A stretch of 64,000 bases of DNA from Ignavibacteriota bacterium (GCA_003151825.1 PLYO01000042.1:24438-88437), one strand, 5' to 3'. Shown: positions 25,707 through 34,675, counted from the first letter of the stretch. Numbers and translations are program-made. Notes: generated by a model not told the origin, from the letters alone.

Positions 25707-26834
25707 TCAGCGCACCTTGAACGTCGTCAGCGCGAGAATTGCGAGAATGATTGCCACAATATAAGCGCGCGTGACGATTTTGGACTCGGCCCAGCCGAGC
25801 AGTTGAAAATGGTGATGGATCGGGGCCATGCGGAAAATCCGGCGGCCCTCGCCATATTTCTTTCGCGAGTATTTAAAATATCCGGTCTGCAAAATCACCG
25901 AGATCGATTCCAAAAAAAAGATCCCGCCCACAATCGGCAGCACAAACTCTTTTTTGCAAAGGACCATAAGTGTTCCCATTGCGCTGCCGAGCGCCAGCGA
26001 TCCGGTATCGCCCATGATAACTTCCGCCGGATGCGCATTATACCACAGGAACCCGAGCACCGCCCCAATGAGCGCCGAGCAAAAAACGGTTAGCTCTCCC
26101 GCGCCGCGCAAGTACGGAATGTTCAAGTAATCGCTTAATTGAAGATTGCCGGAGAAATAGGCAATCGCGCCGATTGGAATGAACGCGATGGCCACGGTGC
26201 CGGCGCTTAGTCCATCTAATCCATCTGTCAAATTGACGGCGTTCGAAGTCGCCGTGATGACGAGGATTACGAAAATCACATAAAGGATCGGCCCGAACTC
26301 GAAGACAAGATTCTTAAAAAATGGTACCGTTGTTGCCGTTCGAATATCGACGCCGGCATATTTGAAAAGATTTGGCTCGAAAATAATCGTGAGCGCAATA
26401 AGAAGCCCGACTGAAATTTGCCCCGCGATTTTATACCGCCCTATCAGACCTTTTTTCTTCTTTTTTACTACTTTTAGATAATCGTCCAAAAATCCGACAC
26501 CGCCCAGAAGCAGCGTGGCAAGAAGAACGAGCACGATAAAAAGATTCCCCAAGTCTGCCCATAACAACGTAGGTACAAGAATAGAAATCAGGATGATGAT
26601 GCCGCCCATCGTCGGCGTGCCGACTTTGGCAAGGTGCTCCTTCGGCGCTTCCACTTTGCCGGTGTCGCCGATTTGAAGCTGTTTCAGACGGGCGATAATC
26701 TTCGGGCCACTCCAAAGGCTGAGGGCCAGCGCCGACATTGCCGCGAGCGCGCTTCGGACCGTCAGATAGCGAAACAAATCGCCGCCTGGCGGGCTGAACG
26801 CTCGGTTGATCCAGTTAAAAAGATAATAGAACAT
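25707..26834 (-). CDS. mraY: Phospho-N-acetylmuramoyl-pentapeptide transferase
   Basis: About 375 residues from the ATG at 26834 (MFYYLFNWI, the normal MraY opening). An ATG seven codons upstream (26855) would add residues encoded by the TGACAAATGAC repeat, so I prefer the inner start. The protein has ten predicted membrane helices and the signatures TPTMGGIIIL, LDDYLKVVKKKKKGL, NAVNLTDGLDGLSAG and the C-terminal APIHHHFQLLGW histidine motif. It moves phospho-MurNAc-pentapeptide to undecaprenyl phosphate to form lipid I. Confidence 0.96.
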   Translation of the reverse strand: MFYYLFNWINRAFSPPGGDLFRYLTVRSALAAMSALALSLWSGPKIIARLKQLQIGDTGKVEAPKEHLAKVGTPTMGGIIILISILVPTLLWADLGNLFIVLVLLATLLLGGVGFLDDYLKVVKKKKKGLIGRYKIAGQISVGLLIALTIIFEPNLFKYAGVDIRTATTVPFFKNLVFEFGPILYVIFVILVITATSNAVNLTDGLDGLSAGTVAIAFIPIGAIAYFSGNLQLSDYLNIPYLRGAGELTVFCSALIGAVLGFLWYNAHPAEVIMGDTGSLALGSAMGTLMVLCKKEFVLPIVGGIFFLESISVILQTGYFKYSRKKYGEGRRIFRMAPIHHHFQLLGWAESKIVTRAYIVAIILAILALTTFKVR

Positions 26835-26843
26835 TCGGGTAAT

Positions 26844-26922
26844 TACGAATGACAAATGACAAATGACGAATGAGGGATATGCTACCAGTTTGAATAATCA
26901 TAATTTGTCATTTGTCATTATG
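26844..26922. repeat. TGACAAATGAC inverted repeats between murF and mraY
   Basis: Tandem AATGACAAATGAC units (26844-26873) and the reverse complement (26900-26922). The left arm overlaps the upstream candidate mraY start. A related pair lies between mraZ and rsmH (33942-34000). Confidence 0.85.
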
Positions 26923-26924
26923 TA

Positions 26925-28334
26925 CTACCCTCGTTGTAACATGTCTATCAATTCTTCCATTTTCATTCCACGCGAGCCTTTGATGAGAAGGGCGTCGCCG
27001 GGGCGCAGCGCGTCGCGCAACGCGGCGGCAAGTTCTTCCCTTTCGCTAAAATAGGAATGCTTCGACTTGCCATTCGAGCCTTTGGAAGCAGCTTTATAGG
27101 ATTGCAAGGCATTCGTTCCGGTAAAATAGACGTGATGAAGTTGGAACTCCGCAACTTTCATCCCAAGCGCGCGATGTTCCCGCTCGGAGGCGCTGCCAAG
27201 TTCAAACATATCGCCAAGTACCGCGAATCGTCTGCCTTCGACGGGAAATTCCTTCAGCGTTCTTAGTGCCGATTCCATGGAATCAGGATTGGCATTGTAG
27301 GTATCGCTGAGCACGGTGATGCCATCTAAGTGAACGATTTCGAGCCGATTGGAATGAGGCCGGAACGATTCGATCTGCGTCTTGATCTCCGAGCGGCGCA
27401 TGTGAAAGTGCATCCCAACGGCTACTGCGGCGGCGATCATATTCGGGGCATAGTCGGCGATAAGATGAGTACGGATGCGAAACGGCTTGCCTCCATGAGA
27501 GATCCGGAGTTCGATGCGACCGTCCTTTCCGTAGCTCACTTTCTCGGCATGAATGGACAGACCATCCTTTTCGCGCGCGGAGCCGTAGGTCATCGCGCGA
27601 GCGCCAAAGGTATCGAGTGCCGACGCGAGAAACGGATCGTCCAAATTGATAAACGCAAAGCCGCCATGCCCGAGAACATATTCGAAAGCGACCTTTTCTT
27701 CCTTCGCGACGCCTTTCAAATCCTTGAAGAATTCGAGGTGTTCGCGGCCAATATTCGTGATGAGCGCGTGCGTCGGCTGCGCAATTTTACAGAGCCATGC
27801 GATTTCTCCCGGATGATTGGTGCCAATCTCGATCACAGCCGCCTCATGCCCACCGCGAAGCTGGAAAAGCGTATGCGGCACACCGATCTGATTGTTATAA
27901 TTCGCCTCGGTCTTCAGCACATCGAGCGAACCGGAGAGCACTTGCGCGATCAGCTCTTTCGTCGTCGTCTTGCCGTTCGAGCCGGCGATGACGAGAACGG
28001 GAATATTAAATTTCCTGCGATATATTTTTGCCAACTCGCCTAAGGACCTAAGCGGATCGTTCACGATAAGGAGTGGCAATGGAGGATGCCGCAGCTTGTG
28101 GGCCTCGAACCATTCCGCGCTGACCATGGCAGCGACGGCGCCTTCTTTAGCGACTCGCGCAAGGTATTGATGTCCATCGAAACGCTCGCCCTTGAGCGCG
28201 ACGAAAAGGTCGTCGCGCTTTAACGTGCGTGAATCGGTCGAGACATCTCGAACGGTGTGCGCAAGCCCCAACTCCCCCATGCCCTGTTCATGGGTGTGTT
28301 CGACGCCGAGAAGTTCCTGGACGGTAAGATTCAA
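26925..28334 (-). CDS. murF: UDP-N-acetylmuramoyl-tripeptide-D-alanyl-D-alanine ligase
   Basis: A 469-residue Mur ligase. The N-terminal domain has VSTDSRTLKRDDLFVALKGE, the ATP loop GSNGKTT is at 118-124, and TYNANPDSMESALRTL identifies MurF. It adds D-Ala-D-Ala to complete the UDP-MurNAc-pentapeptide. It follows murE by 106 bases, a gap in which I see no repeat. The final codons lie next to the TGACAAATGAC repeat that precedes mraY. Confidence 0.97.
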   Translation of the reverse strand: MNLTVQELLGVEHTHEQGMGELGLAHTVRDVSTDSRTLKRDDLFVALKGERFDGHQYLARVAKEGAVAAMVSAEWFEAHKLRHPPLPLLIVNDPLRSLGELAKIYRRKFNIPVLVIAGSNGKTTTKELIAQVLSGSLDVLKTEANYNNQIGVPHTLFQLRGGHEAAVIEIGTNHPGEIAWLCKIAQPTHALITNIGREHLEFFKDLKGVAKEEKVAFEYVLGHGGFAFINLDDPFLASALDTFGARAMTYGSAREKDGLSIHAEKVSYGKDGRIELRISHGGKPFRIRTHLIADYAPNMIAAAVAVGMHFHMRRSEIKTQIESFRPHSNRLEIVHLDGITVLSDTYNANPDSMESALRTLKEFPVEGRRFAVLGDMFELGSASEREHRALGMKVAEFQLHHVYFTGTNALQSYKAASKGSNGKSKHSYFSEREELAAALRDALRPGDALLIKGSRGMKMEELIDMLQRG

Positions 28335-28440
28335 AGTAAGTCCGACTTGTAATGTGTTAGAAACCCCGCTCCGCGAAAATTAAATGTGACCGGTGTAACA
28401 GCTATCGCGGCGCGTAGTGCTCCCGATCTTGTCCTTTATT

Positions 28441-29985
28441 TTAGAGGGTTGAATCGTATTTCAAGACTTCTTCGCGATCGTCGAAATGGAGTCGCTCATT
28501 GCCGATAACTTGATAATTTTCATGTCCTTTTCCGGCCAGAAGCACAATATCGCCGGTTTTTGCATTGGAAAGCCCCATTCGGATAGCTTTTGCTCTATCC
28601 GGCTCAATTTCGATGATTTTTCGCTTAGGACCAGAGATTCCAGACAAAATATCATCAATAATAGCAAGTGGGTCTTCGGAGCGGGGATTGTCACTCGTAA
28701 CGATAACCCGGTCTGATAAATTGGATGCAATTTCGCCCATTTGTGGTCGTTTTCCTTTGTCTCGGTCGCCGCCGCAGCCGAAAATCGTTATGATTCGTGC
28801 TGTCGCAGGGATTATCGCCCGAATGGCCTCGATCACATTTCGGAGGGCATCGGGAGTGTGCGCGTAATCTATAATCGCCTGAATCCCATTCTTTAGTGCA
28901 ATGCGCTCGAAGCGTCCGCGAACCGGCTGAATTTTTGGAATTAATCCGGCAACCACATCGAGCGAACAACCCTCGACTCCAAAATAAAGAGCGCTCGTGG
29001 CCGCCAGAATATTTTCGACATTGATTGTCCCGGCAAGCGGAGAGTCGAAAATTGCGCGCTCATCGGAATAACGTTTCTCGATTCGAAACCGCGTCCCTTC
29101 CGCCGATAGCTCCACATCGTAAGCCATTAAGTCGGCATGGGCTGGCGTGCCATTGGGGCGGATGCCATAAGAGTGAATGTTTGCTCGTGTGTCCGCGACA
29201 ATATCGAGTCCATTCGGATCGTCCACATTCGTAATCGCAATGGCCGTATCCTTCAGATGATCGAAGAGTTTTTTCTTGGTCGCAAGATATTCTTCCATCG
29301 TGTGATGAAAATCCAAATGGTCGCGCGTAAGATTAGTGAAAATTGCAATGTCAAAATCGAGCGCGGCGACACGCTCCAGCGCGAGTGCGTGGGAGCTGAC
29401 TTCCATCACACAGGTCGTTACATTTTCATCCACCATGCGGGTAAGCAATTCCGAAAGATCGCGCGATTCGGGCGTGGTATGTGTTGCCGGAATTTCTTCT
29501 TCGCCGACCCAATTGCCAATCGTGCCGATGAGTCCCACTTTCTCACCGCGCATCGTGAGGAGCTGGCGGATAATGCTTGCCACCGTCGTTTTACCGTTCG
29601 TGCCGGTCACGCCGATCATGCGGAGCTTCGCGCTGGGCGAGCCAAAGGCCCATTCGGAAATAAACGCCAGCGCGCGGCGGGAATTTTTCACGAGCAGGCG
29701 CGAAACATTTGCTTGCTTCGCATCTTCACGCGTGAATGCGGAATCTTCTTCGAGGACGATAACCGTTGCACCATTCGCAATGGCCTTTGCGATGAATTGG
29801 TGTCCATCGGTTTCGTAGCCGCGAATGGCGAAAAACGCATCGCCCGATCGGACGCTGCGCGAATCGTATTGCGGCCGCGAGAGATCGGCCTCCCCGGCCT
29901 CATAGAGGTCGAGAAGGCCGATCTTCTCACGCCGCGCATCGCTCTCGATCATAGAGAGCGAGCTTCTTTGCTCACTAAATTTCAT
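28441..29985 (-). CDS. murE: UDP-N-acetylmuramoyl-tripeptide synthetase (meso-DAP type)
   Basis: A 514-residue Mur ligase with YDSRSVRSGDAFFAIRG near the start, ATP loop GTNGKTT at 128-134 and the motif D432-N433-P434-R435, which selects meso-diaminopimelate in Gram-negative enzymes. This predicts mDAP-type peptidoglycan. The ATG at 29985 is used; a second ATG at codon 12 is possible. It follows ftsI after a repeat-filled gap and precedes murF. Confidence 0.97.
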   Translation of the reverse strand: MKFSEQRSSLSMIESDARREKIGLLDLYEAGEADLSRPQYDSRSVRSGDAFFAIRGYETDGHQFIAKAIANGATVIVLEEDSAFTREDAKQANVSRLLVKNSRRALAFISEWAFGSPSAKLRMIGVTGTNGKTTVASIIRQLLTMRGEKVGLIGTIGNWVGEEEIPATHTTPESRDLSELLTRMVDENVTTCVMEVSSHALALERVAALDFDIAIFTNLTRDHLDFHHTMEEYLATKKKLFDHLKDTAIAITNVDDPNGLDIVADTRANIHSYGIRPNGTPAHADLMAYDVELSAEGTRFRIEKRYSDERAIFDSPLAGTINVENILAATSALYFGVEGCSLDVVAGLIPKIQPVRGRFERIALKNGIQAIIDYAHTPDALRNVIEAIRAIIPATARIITIFGCGGDRDKGKRPQMGEIASNLSDRVIVTSDNPRSEDPLAIIDDILSGISGPKRKIIEIEPDRAKAIRMGLSNAKTGDIVLLAGKGHENYQVIGNERLHFDDREEVLKYDSTL

Positions 29986-30042
29986 TTTTCAACGAACGCC
30001 GCTTGGCTTCGAAGTGGTCACGGTTGGAAATTCTGAATTGCA

Positions 30043-30106
30043 AACGATGAATTATGATAGAGGAAACAAATCCTCGTCATCATTCATCATTCATAATTCA
30101 TCATTG
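30043..30106. repeat. ATGAATTATGA/TCATAATTCAT inverted repeat between ftsI and murE
   Basis: Left arm about 30043-30063 and right arm about 30072-30106, the latter with extra tandem ATTCATC units. It fills the gap between the two genes and ends at the ftsI stop. Confidence 0.75.
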
Positions 30107-30108
30107 CC

Positions 30109-32499
30109 CTATTGTTCTTCTCCAAAGAGCGTAAGCGTCGGACTTCCCGTTGCTACGTTTGCACTGAGTCGTGCGCCGGCGTCCGGAAATTGTTTTGCAA
30201 CAGATCCAGAGCCATCGGCACGGACGCGGAAGCCATCGGCGGAAGCGAGTTTGATCGCGCGCGCCATCGGAAGCCCCACTAAATTGGGTGCTACTTCGGC
30301 TGTTGTTTGCGCATCGCCTTCTTCTGCCTTTGGCTTTGCCAATGCAAAGCGAACGGTATCTCCTCCACACTTTATGACATCGTCGATGACGCCTTCCGGG
30401 TCCAATTGCGCGCTCTTCGTCATGCTTACGACGAACCCCTGACTCGCTAACAGCGAGCGCCCTTGCTCGGCCGTCATTCCGCGCACGTCCCACACCGGTC
30501 GGGAATCTTTATCGTTGAGCGGAACCGGCATCCCGTCGATATCGACAACTCCTTCGGTGACGGCCGGTACTGCCAATGGCTTCGGAGTGGTGCGCGCTTC
30601 GGGCGGGAGCTTGCCCGTCATCTCCAAAATATTCATTGCGATCTCGCGGAAGATCGGCCCGCTTACGACTCCGCCATAATATCCGTTTTTCGGCGAGCGA
30701 AGAATGACGCTAATGAGATATTCCGGCTTCTCTGCCGGGAAAAATCCGGTGAAGCTCGAAGTGTAATGCTCTTTGGACCAATGCCCGCCGACGAGTTGCT
30801 GTGCCGTTCCCGTCTTGCCCGCGATGCGGACGCCCGGAATGCGGGTGAGCGTGCCCGTGCCTGAATCGACAACGCCTTCCATAATACCAATCAACGTGCG
30901 GCAGGTTTGTTCGCTGACGACGCGGCGGATTTCCTGCGGCTCGGTAATAATCATTCCATTCGCCCCCTCGCGTTTTGCGATGATATAGGGTTTCATCAGC
31001 ATTCCCATATTTGCAACGGCTCCATACGCGGTCGCCATTTGGATCGGCGTGGCCGTGAGTTCATAACCGAACGCCATGTATCGCTTGGAATTCGCGCCCC
31101 ACTGAGTAGGCGTGTGAAGCACCCCGCGCACTTCGCCCGGCAAGTCGATGCCCGTATAATTCCCAATCCCGAAATCGCGGAGATATTTATAAAAGCGGCG
31201 CTTATCGAGCTTGTCCGAAATTTTTGCGAAGGAAATGTTACTCGATTTTTCAAGCGCCTGCCGAAACGTCAGGATGCCATACTCATGCGTGTCAGTGATT
31301 TTGACTCCCGGTTCGGGATTCCAGTGGCCGTGCTCGGCGTCAATCTTGTCGTCGGGCTTCCACGCACCATCTTCGAGCGCGGCGGAGGCAATTAGCACTT
31401 TGATCGTCGAGCCAGGTTCGTATGCATCCGTGATCGCGCGATTGCGGAGCATATCGTTCGTCGCCTTGCTGAATCCATTCGGATCGAAATCCGGCACATT
31501 AGCCAGCGCGAGTATTTCGCCCGTGGAAGGACGCATCACGATGGCAATGCCGGCTTCCGCTCCCGCTGTTGCCACGCCAGCCTTGAGCGCGGATTCCGTT
31601 ACAGACTGAATGGCCTCATCGATCGTGAGCGTAAGATTTTCACCGTCGGCGGCTGGAACTTTCTCGTAATCGACATCGGGCCGCAGCGCACCGCGCCCGT
31701 CACGCTGCATGATTTGCTCGCCATCGCGGCCCGCAAGCGCGCGATTATCGATCAATTCGATGCCTGCCAGCCCTCGGCCATCGTTGCTCGCAAAGCCCAG
31801 CACATGCGCGGCGCGTTCGCCGAAGGCATAATTTCGGCGCCAATCCATTTGCCGCAGCAAACCATGATCCTTCACCGAATCGAGCCGGGAAGCAATTTCG
31901 AGCGGGACTTCCCGCTCGATGACAATATATCTGCGCGACGTATCGCTAAACATTGTCTCATAATAGGTGGCGGGCTTTCCGAACGTCTCCGAAAATATGG
32001 CGGCAAGCTGGTCGCGATGCTGAATGGATTTGGGATCGACTGCAAACTTGACGACAAAAGCATTGGCCGCAAGGATAATCCCGTTACGGTCGCGAATAAG
32101 TCCGCGTCGTGCCTCGATCGGCACTTCTGTTTTATATTGCTCCGAAGCTTCGAGCGAGAACGCACCGTGATCGAGAACTTGCAGTTTAAAAAGCTTTCCT
32201 CCGACCAGCGCAAAGGCAAGAAGGAAAAGGGCAAGCACGGTGTACAGCCTGCCATTTTTTTTCAGCGGATCGACGCGGGGGGGCGCGGCAAAGAAGCGTT
32301 CGATGAGACGTTCGTGCCGGACCCCCCTCTCCTTACCAAGGGGAGGCGTTGCAACCGTATTAGACGTCGCAGTCGCAGAAGCTGGTGAGCTAAATCTTAA
32401 ACGACCTCTCCCCTGCCCCTCTCCTTGGATAGGAGGGAGGTTTTGGGGCCGCTCGGCGGCCCCATCAAACGGCAATTCGTCCTGATCTCTGTATCTCAC
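30109..32499 (-). CDS. ftsI: Division-specific penicillin-binding protein with PASTA domains
   Basis: A 796-residue class B PBP. A cytoplasmic leader of about 80 residues precedes one membrane helix (about 84-106), a dimerisation domain and the transpeptidase with S364-xx-K367 (in EPGSTIK), S419-S420-N421 and K562-T563-G564. Two PASTA repeats fill the C-terminus (about 655-795), as in SpoVD/PBP2x-like enzymes. It crosslinks septal peptidoglycan with FtsW. The leader is unusual: PPIQGEGQGRGR and PPLGKERGV are encoded by two inserted CCCCTCTCC palindromes. The stop lies within the preceding repeat. Spacing to ftsL is 9 bases. Confidence 0.96.
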   Translation of the reverse strand: MRYRDQDELPFDGAAERPQNLPPIQGEGQGRGRLRFSSPASATATSNTVATPPLGKERGVRHERLIERFFAAPPRVDPLKKNGRLYTVLALFLLAFALVGGKLFKLQVLDHGAFSLEASEQYKTEVPIEARRGLIRDRNGIILAANAFVVKFAVDPKSIQHRDQLAAIFSETFGKPATYYETMFSDTSRRYIVIEREVPLEIASRLDSVKDHGLLRQMDWRRNYAFGERAAHVLGFASNDGRGLAGIELIDNRALAGRDGEQIMQRDGRGALRPDVDYEKVPAADGENLTLTIDEAIQSVTESALKAGVATAGAEAGIAIVMRPSTGEILALANVPDFDPNGFSKATNDMLRNRAITDAYEPGSTIKVLIASAALEDGAWKPDDKIDAEHGHWNPEPGVKITDTHEYGILTFRQALEKSSNISFAKISDKLDKRRFYKYLRDFGIGNYTGIDLPGEVRGVLHTPTQWGANSKRYMAFGYELTATPIQMATAYGAVANMGMLMKPYIIAKREGANGMIITEPQEIRRVVSEQTCRTLIGIMEGVVDSGTGTLTRIPGVRIAGKTGTAQQLVGGHWSKEHYTSSFTGFFPAEKPEYLISVILRSPKNGYYGGVVSGPIFREIAMNILEMTGKLPPEARTTPKPLAVPAVTEGVVDIDGMPVPLNDKDSRPVWDVRGMTAEQGRSLLASQGFVVSMTKSAQLDPEGVIDDVIKCGGDTVRFALAKPKAEEGDAQTTAEVAPNLVGLPMARAIKLASADGFRVRADGSGSVAKQFPDAGARLSANVATGSPTLTLFGEEQ
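32322..32440. repeat. Two CCCCTCTCC palindromes inserted in frame in ftsI
   Basis: Copies at about 32322-32346 and 32404-32440, in opposite orientation, within the codons for the cytoplasmic leader of FtsI. Both are read through without a frame break. Confidence 0.88.
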
Positions 32500-32508
32500 G
32501 ATAAAAAA

Positions 32509-32934
32509 CTATTTTACGATCACCACATCTTGCCCATTGGCCTCGATCATGCCGAGTTTGGTCTCGGCTATGGGCCGAATGTGATCCGGCGAGGAAAGCT
32601 GCATCTCCTCGGCCCGCAAGCGGATGAGGCGCTGCTCGCTTTGGGTGATTTGATCGTCGAGCTTCGTTCGCTCGGCGGTCAGCTTATTCACTTGCAGGGT
32701 GTTCCAGATAATCATTACCGCCGAAAGCACGACCACTCCAAAAAATGCGATGACGTAAAGCGTCGGCATTCTCCGGACGGCCTTTTCGATTTCGCTCGGT
32801 GCCGCTTTCGACATCGCAGCCGCGTTCGGTTCGAACCCGGCAATGGGATCTTCTCTCGAAGGCGATGCTCCGAGCAGTTCACCGTCCCGATTATTTCCAA
32901 ACGCCGCGCGCGGCGCAAAGGCAATCGTAGTCAT
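32509..32934 (-). CDS. ftsL: FtsL-like division protein
   Basis: A 141-residue bitopic protein: a cytoplasmic part of about 55 residues, one membrane helix (about 57-79), then a periplasmic heptad-rich coiled coil (LQVNKLTAERTKLDDQITQSEQRLIRLRAEEMQL) ending in PIAETKLGMIEANGQDVVIVK, the usual FtsL ending. FtsL pairs with FtsB and FtsQ to activate FtsWI. Assignment rests on topology and on its position between rsmH and ftsI. The gap to rsmH is filled by a palindrome. Confidence 0.88.
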   Translation of the reverse strand: MTTIAFAPRAAFGNNRDGELLGASPSREDPIAGFEPNAAAMSKAAPSEIEKAVRRMPTLYVIAFFGVVVLSAVMIIWNTLQVNKLTAERTKLDDQITQSEQRLIRLRAEEMQLSSPDHIRPIAETKLGMIEANGQDVVIVK

Positions 32935-32950
32935 GTTTTCGATTTCAAAT

Positions 32951-32980
32951 GTGGGGCAAGCCTACAGGCTGGCCCTACAC
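32951..32980. repeat. GTGGGGCAAGCC..GGCTGGCCCTAC palindrome between rsmH and ftsL
   Basis: A 30-base imperfect palindrome that includes the rsmH stop codon (32975-32977). Confidence 0.7.
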
Positions 32981-33931
32981 TTTTTCTGCGGCGCGGAGCT
33001 TTGCGCTTCGCGCCCGTGGATTTCGTTCGATTTCTTCGGCGCTTGGCGTGACGGCTTTTTTTGTCAGCACTTTCAGCCGCGCGCTGGAGAGATCGATTCT
33101 CTCTTTTAATGCCCCCAGAGAGCCGGCCGCAAATTCCGGCCTGCTCTCGTTCTTAAAAAAATCTTTTACAATCCGGTCTTCCAGCGAGTGATACGCCACG
33201 ACGACGATTCTTCCTCCAGGCCGCAGAATCCCGACCGCTTGCGCAAGCGACGATCGCAGGTTTCCAAGCTCATCGTTCACCTCGATGCGCAGAGCCTGAA
33301 AGATGCGCGAGAGGGTTTCATTCTTTTTGTCCTCACGAATCCCTTGTGTGACAATCGCAGCCAATTCTGCGGTTGTTTCGATGGCTCCTGCCATTCGTGC
33401 CTGAACGATCTTTCTCGCGATCGGTCCGGCATAAGGCTCTTCGCCATAGTTGCGAAAAATTTCCTTGAGCTTCGTTTCGTCATAGTTCGATATTATCTCT
33501 TTCGCTGATGTTTTTAGTCGTGGATCCAACCGCATATCGAGCGGCGCATCCACACGATAGCTAAGGCCCACCGAAGCAGTATCCAATTGATGGCTGCTCA
33601 CGCCGAGATCATAGACGATGCCGTCTAACCACCCCCCAGCCCCCTCCTTCTTAAGGAGGGGATGATCGCGCATTGCATCGTACAATTTTGCAAAATTCTC
33701 TTTGACGAGCACAAATTGCTCGCCGAATTTTGCAAGGCGCGCCGAAGCAACGTGCCACGCCGCAAGATCGGTATCGAATCCGAAGACATGCGCACCAGCG
33801 GCGAGCATCGTCTCGGCGTATCCTCCGCCGCCCAGCGTGGCATCGACATACACGCCGCCCGCGCGCGCCGCAAGAAGCTCCATCGCCTCATGCAGCAGAA
33901 CCGGCCGGTGATATTCATTCTCCGTTTTCAA
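32975..33931 (-). CDS. rsmH: 16S rRNA (cytosine-1402-N4)-methyltransferase
   Basis: A 318-residue SAM-dependent methyltransferase. It opens with HRPVLLHEAMELL and has VDATLGGGGYAETML (SAM motif I), DLGVSSHQLDTASVGLSYRVDAPLDMRLDP, and GGRIVVVAYHSLEDRIVKDFF near the end, all typical of RsmH (MraW). It modifies C1402 in the ribosomal P site. A CCCCCTCC palindrome (33629-33661) is inserted in frame and encodes HPLLKKEGAGGWL just before the DLGVSS motif, which should place it in a surface loop. The start follows mraZ across a TGACAAATGAC repeat. Confidence 0.97.
   Translation of the reverse strand: MKTENEYHRPVLLHEAMELLAARAGGVYVDATLGGGGYAETMLAAGAHVFGFDTDLAAWHVASARLAKFGEQFVLVKENFAKLYDAMRDHPLLKKEGAGGWLDGIVYDLGVSSHQLDTASVGLSYRVDAPLDMRLDPRLKTSAKEIISNYDETKLKEIFRNYGEEPYAGPIARKIVQARMAGAIETTAELAAIVTQGIREDKKNETLSRIFQALRIEVNDELGNLRSSLAQAVGILRPGGRIVVVAYHSLEDRIVKDFFKNESRPEFAAGSLGALKERIDLSSARLKVLTKKAVTPSAEEIERNPRARSAKLRAAEKV
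33629..33661. repeat. CCCCTCCTT palindrome inserted in frame in rsmH
   Basis: CCCCCTCCTT/AAGGAGGGG stem with a GGCTGGGGGGTGG tail, translated as PLLKKEGAGGW. The same stem-plus-tail form occurs in xerD and hutH. Confidence 0.88.
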
Positions 33932-33941
33932 TGAACCATAT

Positions 33942-34000
33942 CAATGACAAATGACAAATTGGGAATTGTGCTTCATTTTTCTAATTCGTCATTTGTCATT
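33942..34000. repeat. TGACAAATGAC inverted repeat between mraZ and rsmH
   Basis: Arms 33942-33960 and 33983-34000. The mraZ stop codon (33996-33998) lies within the right arm. Confidence 0.82.
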
Positions 34001-34445
34001 TCTTCTGCCCCATCACGTGTTCCACGACCTTTTCATAACTTTCTTTTCGCGATTCGATATATTTTTTAAAATGCGCGGGTTTCCATAATTCAATATGATC
34101 GATGACGCCGATAAAAAAAACTTCCTTGGAAATTTCCGCAAAGTCCAGGAGCGTTTTCGGGATGAGCAGCCGGAATTGCGAATCGAGTTGTACCTCTTCG
34201 CTCCACTGCATAAGCGTTCGCGCAAAGAAGCGGTCCTTCTCGTTTGCAGACGAGAGCAAGCGAATCGACATCTCCATGCGCTGCCACTCGTCGAGCGGAT
34301 ACGCATAGAGACATTTTTCGATGCCGCGCGTGACGACGAACGTCCGGCGTGCTTGCGGCTCGAGATTCTTGCGCATCTTCGAAGGGATGCTCGCGCGTCC
34401 CTTCGCATCGACGACGTAGGTGTCGCTTCCTTTAAATGATGACAT
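33996..34445 (-). CDS. mraZ: Transcriptional regulator MraZ
   Basis: About 149 residues from the ATG at 34445, which gives the normal MraZ opening (SSFKGSDTYVVDAKGRASIPSKMR). It has the two SpoVT/AbrB-like swapped-hairpin DNA-binding domains; the second shows the same pattern again (VQLDSQFRLLIPKTLLDFA). MraZ represses its own dcw operon in bacteria where it has been studied. Matching operator boxes are visible upstream (34474-34488). It is the first gene of the 17-gene operon, and its stop codon is inside a repeat. Confidence 0.96.
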   Translation of the reverse strand: MSSFKGSDTYVVDAKGRASIPSKMRKNLEPQARRTFVVTRGIEKCLYAYPLDEWQRMEMSIRLLSSANEKDRFFARTLMQWSEEVQLDSQFRLLIPKTLLDFAEISKEVFFIGVIDHIELWKPAHFKKYIESRKESYEKVVEHVMGQKK

Positions 34446-34473
34446 GTATGAAATCGGGAGAAACGACAAATTA

Positions 34474-34504
34474 TCCCACTTCCCCCCACTTTCCTACAAA
34501 TATA
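34474..34504 (-). promoter_or_regulatory. Promoter and MraZ boxes of the dcw operon
   Basis: On the minus strand, TATATTTG (34504-34497) matches the Bacteroidota -7 motif TAnnTTTG. It is followed by TGGGG (34488-34484) and TGGGA (34478-34474), direct repeats with a 10-base period. That is the form of MraZ operators known from Mycoplasma and Escherichia coli. The boxes lie just downstream of the -7 element, where a bound repressor would block initiation. I see no clear -33 element. Confidence 0.75.
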
Positions 34505-34651
34505 ACTACAATTCCATCTACATAGGTTGCGATTTATTAAAAGAATCGACATAATTTTAAAAGAAAAGCGCATTCTCTGAGAAAACTACGTCTCGCTTCA
34601 TCGGCACTTCGAAGGCGAACCAATCCTTTGCGCGCGTGTTGAAATGAGTAA

Positions 34652-34667
34652 ACTAACGGTTGTTAGT
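34652..34667. promoter_or_regulatory. Palindromic operator upstream of the tetR-paa operon
   Basis: A perfect inverted repeat ACTAAC-GGTT-GTTAGT ends 8 bases before the TetR-family start codon. Size and symmetry fit a TetR-family operator, and the CTAAC/GTTAG half-sites resemble those of phenylacetate repressors of the PaaR type. Autoregulation is inferred. Confidence 0.75.
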
Positions 34668-34675
34668 CTAACGAG

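Noticed and set aside
29137..30036. 299-codon plus-strand frame opposite murE
   Set aside because: Antisense shadow of murE with no domain; murE is intact.
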